DNA from: Loripinus fragilis
Lineage: Eukaryota > Mollusca > Bivalvia > Lucinida > Lucinidae
Assembly (NCBI GenBank): GCA_964019695.1
Contig: OZ026515.1
Span: 43,205,994 to 43,269,993 of the forward strand
Direction: 5' to 3'
Length of the DNA stretch: 64,000 bases
The translations under genes and the position numbers were made by a program. This document shows positions 61,201 to 64,000 of this stretch, piece by piece. The notes below the pieces were generated by a model. The model had not been told where the DNA came from. It was given only the letters and a program-made list of their open reading frames with translations, and did not search any database. The number at the start of each line of letters is the position of its first letter. Within the stretch, counting starts at the first letter, position 1.

Positions 61201-63773
61201 ATTGGATAAACAAGACCATAGCGTTATACAATGCAGTGATTTGATTCAATTGCCAGTGATTAGTTCTCATTCATACTGATTTTCATGAAGCTGAAACACC
61301 AAAGTTATTACATTGTCTACATTACTAAGCATACATGGTAATAGAAATGGGTGGGTGGGGTAACAAAAATGCACCAAATGTATTTGTATTTTTAACGTCT
61401 GTTTTGACTGAATTATACCATTGATTCCGCGTTTAACTTTCATTGAAATCCATGTGTAGTCAAAATACCCTCATACATTTTAAATTTGTGTTGAATTTCC
61501 AGACATTTATATTACAATACATTTTCAGTGGGTGACGTAACGAAATGTCCCCTGAAAAAAAATTGCAACACTTTAGTGTCTGGCATCCACCCTGATTTGA
61601 CTTCTATGCAGTTATACTATCACTTGAACAAATGAACATTTTCTACCAGGCCGATTGAAAAAATGCAATCCAGCTCACCAGCCCTCAGACTAATTATGCC
61701 AGGGAATGCTTATTTTGAATTTTGGGGAGAAAATCATAATACTGCCATATTTTTACAGTGATAAAAACCACGTTGAAAATTGCATGCTGTTTCTGTGAAG
61801 TGCCTCTGCTCTGTATATATCCATTTAATTGTTTGCAATCCATGCGAGCGAAACAATTTTTGTGTTTTAACAACAACAGAATCTAGGTCAAAGATTTGGT
61901 ACCAGTAAAATGCATTTACGGCTATTGTCCGTTCTAAGGCGGCGGTTCTGTTGTTGTCGATTCATTGTTTATCAATTGCTGGGTTCTGTGTTTGCTCCTT
62001 GTTTTGTTATTCAGTACTTTGTGTCCTTCTAGTTTTGTAATCATCTTGATAGGGGAGAGGGAGAGAGAGAGAGACCGCTGGTTGCTTGACTTTTATTGTT
62101 TTCCTGCTGTCTTGTGACTGTTGGTGTTATGTGGCTCTCCTACATGGTACGATTTAGTCTGCAGTATGTCATTGTTGTATTTCTTGGCCATACCCTCTTG
62201 CTTGTTTTACAAACCCAGTTTTTTCTAATCATTTATTTATTTTGACTAATAGGTCCATGTGAAGCTGGTTATACCAAGCTTGATGGAGTTTGCCCGCCGT
62301 GTACAGATGGACCAGCCAACTGTGGTACTTACATTGAAGAAAAAGACATATGCTGCATTAACACCACTGCTCTTAGAAATGGTAAGAGTGTTGATAATTG
62401 AGCCAACACCACTTTTTTTATCCTTTTTTAATCATTTTTATCATCGATGAAAGTATATATCATTCCGATTTTTACTGATAACGAGAGTTCCTATTCAGCA
62501 CATAATCACGCATCTATACCGGCTCGATGATGGCCGTATGTGGCCGCACTCAATGCTTTATGAGTTCCTGGCTATATCATGCAGAACTACCTAATAAATG
62601 ACATTAATACTAGTAGTCAAAATATAAAACAGTGCAAAAAAACATAACATGTTAGTCGCCTGGTCATAAGCTCAGTGTGATATGCGTCCTCACTGTATAC
62701 ATGAATTTCCATTCACTACATAACTACTCATAAAATGCACTGTGAAAAATTTGTTTTGATCCTTGGAATTTAGGCTTACCTGACTGGGTACAGGGAGCGC
62801 AGTGGCTCAGTGATAGAGTGCTTGACTCGAGACCGAGGGGCCGCGGGTTTGAGCCTCACCGGCGTCACTGTGTTGTGTCCTTGAGCAAGAACATTTATCC
62901 TAGCTTAGTACTCGTTCAACCTAGGAAGACCCGTCTCATTATAACTGAAAGATTGTTGATGGGACGTATAGAATCAAATCAAACAAACAAAACAAAACTG
63001 ACTGGGTATACGTCATTTTGTTGGTTCTATCAAGAGCTAACTTATGTTGACTACATGTTTTATAAGATGCTGATTCACTTGAGTGCAAACAGAGTAATTT
63101 ATCGTAAATAGTTTTTCTACTTGTTGGCTTTGTTCCTCATAAATCCAATAACAGCTAGAGTGTCAATATTTACAGCAGTTCCTATAGCTAATATCTCGAC
63201 GTCTGTTTGAATTTACCTGTAAAATGATTGACAGCTCTTATCAGCTCAATAACCATGCTGCTTATCAGCTAGATCAGGTCAGTGGACTAATCTAATCTGA
63301 CAGCATCAAGGCTCTGCTCATTTACTGTATCTTATCTGATTGGCTGTTTGAATTTACCTGTAAAATGATTGACAGCTATTATCAGCTCAGTAACCATGCT
63401 GCTTATCAGCTAGATCAGGTCAGTGGACTAATCTAATCTGACAGCATCAAGGCTCTGCTCATTTACTGTATCTTATCTGATTGGTTGTTTGAATTTACCT
63501 GTAAAATGATTGACAGATCTTATCAGCTCAGTAACCATGCCGCTTATCAGCTAGATCAGGTCAGTCGACAAATCTAAGCTGAAAGTAGCTAAGCTCTGTC
63601 CACTTATTACCACATTCCCCTGTCAATTCTAGTGACGTCAATTCCAGTGACGTCAATTCCATGTGACTTCTGGGATAGTCTTGCTAATTTACCTTTTCTA
63701 CAGCAAAAAAGACACATTCTTCGAATTCATTGCACAGCATGGTCTCTGGTCTGAATAGGTTGTTTGGGCTGAT
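45304..63773 (+). CDS. Secreted cysteine-rich protein, six visible exons, 3' incomplete
   Basis: Proposed join: 45304-45376, 45914-46036, 54858-54951, 55665-55795, 62253-62381, 63704-63773. Donors are G|GTAAAT, G|GTAAGT, C|GTAAGT, T|GTAAGT, G|GTAAGA and T|GTAAGT; acceptors end TTTTTTAG, TTTTCCAG, GACTTCAG, CTAATAG and TTCTACAG. Intron phases 1,1,2,1,1 match at every junction and no in-frame stop appears over about 206 codons. Residues 1-18 form a signal peptide with a hydrophobic core (LLRLILFFLAAIL). The mature part has Cys at 26, 41, 46, 50, 63, 64, 72, 85, 96, 105, 117, 141, 143, 154, 157, 164, 174 and 175. N-glycosylation sequons lie at N77, N87, N92 and N177. Product is inferred to be extracellular. 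I do not recognise the family; residues 141-157 faintly recall EGF-like or ephrin-receptor-like cysteine modules. The gene continues beyond the window. Introns 2 and 4 carry foldback-like elements. Confidence 0.75.
45393..45437 (+). repeat. (TAC)n microsatellite in intron 1
   Basis: Fifteen TAC units, 16 bases after the exon 1 donor, followed by an AAT run. Confidence 0.95.
45548..45662. repeat. Hairpin in intron 1
   Basis: TTGTACAATTTTACGAG and GATACAAATATTCCC pair with GGGAATATTTGTAT and ACGAGAATTTGTACAA. The rest of intron 1 shows nothing. Confidence 0.6.
45914..46036 (+). CDS. Exon 2: cysteine-rich segment (residues 25-65)
   Basis: A 123-base exon between a polypyrimidine AG and GTAAGT, phase 1 on both sides, so it is symmetric and could be skipped or duplicated without a frameshift. 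It encodes residues 25-65, with cysteines spaced C-x14-C-x4-C-x3-C-x12-CC. It joins exon 1 by completing an Asp codon (G|AT). Confidence 0.8.
46049..46268. mobile_element. MITE-6, copy a
   Basis: TAACCCTTAAAG at the left, GCAAACAGTGTGGACCCAGA in the middle, and a GCGCTTTCAGGGTTTAAA-type right end. Matches 53377-53620 in direct orientation. The two copies flank FB2 on either side. Confidence 0.6.
46335..46556 (+). repeat. 36-bp minisatellite, left outer arm of FB2
   Basis: About six units of GGTAAAGTTGGCAGCAATTT followed by TCTGCAGCAAAAAAC, alternating with a GGTCAAGTTAGCAGC variant. Mirrored at 52956-53168. Confidence 0.85.
46557..47237 (+). repeat. 18-bp minisatellite, left arm of FB2
   Basis: About 38 units of AAATTTCTGCTAGCACAA, with variants GCCAGC and GCTGGC at the core. 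The core GCTAGC is itself palindromic. Confidence 0.9.
47245..47482. mobile_element. MITE-1 in FB2 left arm
   Basis: GAGCAGTGACATGAGATTTC to AAATCACATGTCACGGTTC. It has a mirrored partner at 51857-52082. Confidence 0.8.
47498..47984 (+). mobile_element. SINE A interrupted by SINE B, FB2 left arm
   Basis: SINE A runs 47498-47671 and 47873-47984. Its own target duplication CAAATATTCCT lies on both sides (47482-47492 and the start of the following array). SINE B is inserted at 47681-47863. Confidence 0.82.
47681..47863 (-). mobile_element. SINE B nested in SINE A
   Basis: 183 bp in reverse orientation, flanked by AAGTACTGG on both sides (47672-47680, 47864-47872). It lacks ~12 bp of the A-box region compared with 62791-62997. 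Confidence 0.85.
47985..48388 (+). repeat. 18-bp minisatellite, inner left array of FB2
   Basis: Units of AAATTCCTGCTAGCACAA and GCTGCTGGCACAAAA type. Apparent ORFs are repeat artefacts. Confidence 0.88.
48392..48665. mobile_element. Second SINE A / SINE B stack, truncated
   Basis: SINE A 5' part (48392-48586, + strand) is followed by the 3' half of an inverted SINE B (48587-48665). The stack is cut at 48665 by the GC-rich block. Confidence 0.7.
48666..48985 (+). other. GC-rich CCGGT-rich block in FB2 centre
   Basis: Many CCGGT and ACGGTGGAGCCACGG-like words, strikingly GC-richer than its surroundings. A similar ~130-bp block is at 50035-50165. Probably parts of another mobile element; no coding frame is recognised. 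Confidence 0.5.
49236..49464. mobile_element. MITE-3, copy c
   Basis: GAGGTTATAAAACTTTTTTC end and GAGTATGAAAAATG-type right end; same family as 21689-21913. In the FB2 centre. Confidence 0.78.
49499..49772. mobile_element. ~270-bp MITE
   Basis: GATCTGGGCC and CCTTAAAGTTAAGGAAGACT pair with AGTCTTCCTTAACTTTAAGG and GGCCCAGATT. Confidence 0.7.
49807..50030. mobile_element. MITE-1, diverged copy
   Basis: GCGGCATGTGATTTCTAACA to ACCACATTGTTGAAAAATCA; internal GCGCCTAGGCGC palindrome. Confidence 0.75.
50165..50458 (-). repeat. 18-bp minisatellite, inner right array of FB2
   Basis: Reverse complement of the left arrays (GCTAGCAGAAATTTTTGTGC). Confidence 0.88.
50459..50947 (-). mobile_element. 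SINE A with nested SINE B, copy 2 in right arm
   Basis: Mirrors 47498-47984. SINE B occupies 50579-50761 between CCAGTACTT and CCAGTAATT. About 25 bp of the SINE A head is lost. Confidence 0.8.
50957..51194. mobile_element. MITE-1, right arm inner copy
   Basis: GAACCGTGACATGTGGTTTC to AATCTCATGTCACTGCTC, with GCGCGTATGCGC near the centre. Confidence 0.8.
51195..51342 (-). repeat. 18-bp minisatellite, middle right array
   Basis: Short array of GCCAGCAGCAAATTTTGTGC type units. Confidence 0.85.
51343..51841 (-). mobile_element. SINE A with nested SINE B, copy 1 in right arm
   Basis: SINE A flanked by AGGAATATTTG (51332-51342 and 51847-51857). SINE B is at 51472-51644, flanked by CCAGTACTT. 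Same insertion points as in the left arm. Confidence 0.85.
51857..52082. mobile_element. MITE-1, right arm outer copy
   Basis: Mirror of 47245-47482, with a short deletion in the GCGCATACGCGC region. Confidence 0.8.
52086..52955 (-). repeat. 18-bp minisatellite, outer right array of FB2
   Basis: About 48 units of GCTAGCAGAAATTTTTGTGC type, the reverse complement of 46557-47237. Confidence 0.9.
52956..53168 (-). repeat. 36-bp minisatellite, right outer arm of FB2
   Basis: TTGCTGCTAACTTGACCGTT and ACTTTACCGTTTTTTGCTGC units, mirror of 46335-46556. Confidence 0.85.
53377..53620. mobile_element. MITE-6, copy b
   Basis: Ends TAACCCTTAAAGCGCC and GGCGCATTAAGGGTTA; the central hairpin is GACTGCTCC/GGAGCAGTC within a GGACCCAGA..TCTGGGTCC stem. 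Confidence 0.75.
53690..53960 (-). pseudogene. LINE reverse-transcriptase fragment in intron 2
   Basis: On the - strand: RRQSAMLQGLASDWV, stop, ILAGVSQGSIVDRY, and after a frameshift LLFADDTRLKIT. The GVSQGS and FADD blocks are RT motifs, including the catalytic Asp pair. Frameshifted and dead. Confidence 0.72.
54088..54565 (+). repeat. Direct repeats bracketing a MITE
   Basis: ~65-bp copies at 54088-54155 and 54490-54565 share AGTCAGAACTGAGTCATC and AATTAACTGCGCAGCT. Between them are a hairpin (54170-54232, GGCGTATGCCCAGGC core) and a MITE (54236-54463) with GAGACCCTGGAAGGG / CCCTTCCAGGGCCTC ends. Confidence 0.65.
54724..54766 (+). repeat. Duplicated copy of the exon 3 splice acceptor
   Basis: The sequence around the exon 3 acceptor (TTTTTTCCAGATCTCAACAG) occurs here and again, slightly varied, at 54829-54872. 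Splicing into this upstream copy (from 54751) would read Asp-Leu-Asn-Ser-Leu-Gly and then a TGA. It is therefore a decoy or poison acceptor, or the scar of a tandem duplication of intron and exon edge. Confidence 0.6.
54858..54951 (+). CDS. Exon 3 (residues 66-97)
   Basis: A 94-base exon preceded by TTTTCCAG and followed by GTAAGT. It encodes three cysteines (72, 85, 96) and three N-glycosylation sequons in a row (N77, N87, N92). It enters in phase 1 and leaves in phase 2, which fits exon 4. A second copy of its acceptor lies 107 bases upstream (see 54724-54766). Confidence 0.8.
54985..55205. mobile_element. ~220-bp MITE in intron 3
   Basis: Ends GGGGTGGATCCAGGATTTCT and CCCCTCTGGATCCGCCAC. 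The internal palindrome is GAAATAATTTAGTCTCACTG and its complement. Termini are related to family R7. Confidence 0.72.
55665..55795 (+). CDS. Exon 4 (residues 97-141)
   Basis: A 131-base exon after GACTTCAG, ending at T|GTAAGT. It encodes residues 98-140 with Cys 105 and 117; the composition (EKTAECASNF, CMEQYTELYK) suggests an amphipathic helical stretch. It enters in phase 2 and leaves in phase 1, consistent with both neighbours. Confidence 0.8.
55971..56103. repeat. Hairpin / mini-MITE in intron 4
   Basis: GACATAAGGATTTATCTACC pairs with GGTAGATAAACCCTTATGTC; the outer ends GGACTTCAATG / ATTGAAGTC also pair. Confidence 0.75.
56310..57040. mobile_element. ~730-bp long inverted repeat in intron 4
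   Basis: Arms ~56310-56680 and ~56700-57040 pair over most of their length, e.g. TTAATTTACCTGGTGGGAGG with CTCCCAACAGGTAAATTAA, ACAAAACTGTTGT with ACAACAGTTTTGT, and GGAGACAGGATT with ATCCTGTCTCC. No coding capacity. Nothing is recognised from 57041 to 57564 apart from a CAAACAGTG-type scrap at 57190-57250. Confidence 0.72.
57565..57735 (+). repeat. Interspersed repeat shared with 1440-1610
   Basis: Direct copy of 1440-1610 (CAAAGATCAGGAATCGATAC, GGTGACCACAAGGCGC). Confidence 0.6.
58177..58232. repeat. (CA)n microsatellite
   Basis: 56 bases of pure AC dinucleotide. Flanking intron sequence (57736-59086) shows no gene. Confidence 0.97.
59087..60242. mobile_element. Foldback-like element FB3 (1.16 kb) in intron 4
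   Basis: Flanked by a perfect 9-bp duplication TCTGATTCC (59078-59086 and 60243-60251). The arms (~59087-59310 and ~60020-60242) are inverted arrays of a 33-bp unit containing GGGATGTTTTGTCCGGGGTG and AAAAATGGCAT. The loop (59311-60019) has a ~115-bp tandem pair (GATGAGACAAC anchors at ~59459 and ~59575) and no transposase. A 9-bp duplication is what Drosophila FB elements and Mutator-like elements make. Confidence 0.8.
60313..60508. repeat. ~195-bp inverted-repeat element
   Basis: GTAAATCGACAAATGGGGAT pairs with ATCCCCATTTGACTGTTTAC, and TATAAAAGTATG with CATACTTTTATA. From 60509 to 61528 nothing is recognised. Confidence 0.65.
61529..61635 (+). CDS. Possible alternative terminal exon
   Basis: An acceptor-like CATTTTCAG at 61520-61528 is followed by a segment that joins exon 4 in phase (T + TG completes Leu). 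It then stays open for 34 codons with two cysteines (TKCPLKKNCN) before a TGA at 61633-61635. No good donor follows the open part, so if real it would be a last exon giving a shorter product that lacks exons 5-6. It may equally be chance. Confidence 0.22.
61855..62225 (+). repeat. Interspersed repeat R6, copy d
   Basis: TTTTAACAACAACAGAATCT through CCGTTCTAAGGCGGCGG to the TTTGTAATCATCTTG block. It ends ~28 bp before exon 5, so it supplies most of that exon's upstream intron sequence. Confidence 0.62.
62253..62381 (+). CDS. Exon 5: dense cysteine module (residues 141-183)
   Basis: A 129-base, phase 1-1 exon after CTAATAG, ending at G|GTAAGA. It encodes Cys 141, 143, 154, 157, 164, 174 and 175, including C-P-C and V-C-P-P-C. 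Like exon 2 it ends shortly after a CC pair, which hints at a repeated cysteine module. The only N-glycosylation sequon is N177. Confidence 0.8.
62791..62997 (+). mobile_element. SINE B, complete reference copy with TSD
   Basis: 207 bp flanked by perfect CTGACTGGGTA duplications (62780-62790 and 62998-63008). The tRNA-like head GGAGCGCAGTGGCTCAGTGA (A box) is followed by CGGGTTTGAGCCTCACCGG (B box). The end is GATGGGACGTATAGAATC plus an (AAAC)n tail. Confidence 0.9.
63204..63615 (+). repeat. Three 141-bp tandem units before exon 6
   Basis: Units start TGTTTGAATTTACCTGTAAA at 63204, 63345 and 63486; the first two are nearly identical and the third is diverged at its end. Just downstream, two TGACGTCA octamers lie 16 bp apart within 63630-63655. 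Confidence 0.9.
63704..63773 (+). CDS. Exon 6, probable (residues 184-206)
   Basis: A 70-base open segment preceded by a strong acceptor (ACCTTTTCTACAG) and followed by T|GTAAGT. It fits the phase left by exon 5 (G + CA completes Ala184) and leaves in phase 2. The 22 full codons lack cysteine and are Ser/Lys/Leu rich, so it may be a linker between modules. The splice signals are as good as those of exons 2-5, but coding support rests on the open frame alone. Confidence 0.55.
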
Positions 63774-63825
63774 GTAAGTCTCAATTGAAAACATTTCATT
63801 TAGGTAGTTTCATCATGAACTAGTC

Positions 63826-64000
63826 TCGAGGTTAAAGCATTTTAACATTTATAAGCAGGCTAAATACAGCATCTGAGAGTTTTTAAAATATCTGTGTTTT
63901 AAAAAATCTGTATTTTTTACAAATTTATTTTTCTGAGCAATTGACATTTCATGCTCAAATTTATCCTGTCTATAAATGTTAAAATATCAAGATTTGTCAG
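63826..64000. mobile_element. MITE-3 fragment at window edge
   Basis: Contains CATTTTAACATTTATAAGCA, ACAGCATCTGAGAG and CATTTCATGCTCAA blocks of MITE-3, diverged and cut by the window end. Confidence 0.55.

Overview
This window is eukaryotic, AT-rich and intron/repeat dominated. There are no operons, ribosome-binding sites, CRISPR arrays or rRNA. Splice sites are of the GTAAGT / polypyrimidine-AG type. The mixture of tRNA-derived SINEs with (AAAC)n-like tails, many short inverted-repeat elements (MITEs), decayed LINEs and a mariner suggests an invertebrate animal. A bivalve mollusc is my best guess from the style of the repeats, but this is inference and the sequence does not prove it.

Host gene. 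I find one convincing host gene, on the + strand. Its exons are too short to stand out as ORFs: 45304-45376, 45914-46036, 54858-54951, 55665-55795, 62253-62381 and probably 63704-63773. All six have canonical splice sites and every junction keeps the reading frame. Together they encode the first ~206 residues of a secreted, cysteine-rich protein that starts with a signal peptide. The gene runs off the right edge. I do not recognise its family.

Layout. 1-14.5 kb: intergenic, with an inverted repeat pair, LINE scraps and a nested palindromic block at 5.3-8.7 kb. 14.57-15.91 kb: a dead mariner element with both terminal inverted repeats. 16.1-16.8 kb: the 3' end of a LINE. 17-22.4 kb: tandem repeats, a SINE with clear target-site duplications, and MITEs. 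22.4-26.8 kb: a 4.4-kb decayed LINE on the - strand. 27.68-32.87 kb: a 5.18-kb TA-flanked element whose 1.2-kb inverted arms are built from 351-bp tandem units. 35.4-40.4 kb: a - strand LINE ruin split by a 3.47-kb foldback-like element (36212-39684). 40.8-45.1 kb: MITEs. 45.3-64 kb: the host gene. Its intron 2 carries a 6.83-kb foldback-like element (46335-53168), and its intron 4 a 1.16-kb one (59087-60242).

Main novelty. Three foldback-like elements lie within 24 kb. Each has inverted arms made of a different minisatellite (~31 bp, 18/36 bp and 33 bp), and each is bounded by a direct repeat that looks like a target-site duplication (6, 12 and 9 bp). The largest carries the same stack of nested insertions (MITE, then SINE A, then SINE B) in mirror image in both arms, so the arms were copied or converted after those insertions. 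I found no transposase for any of the three.
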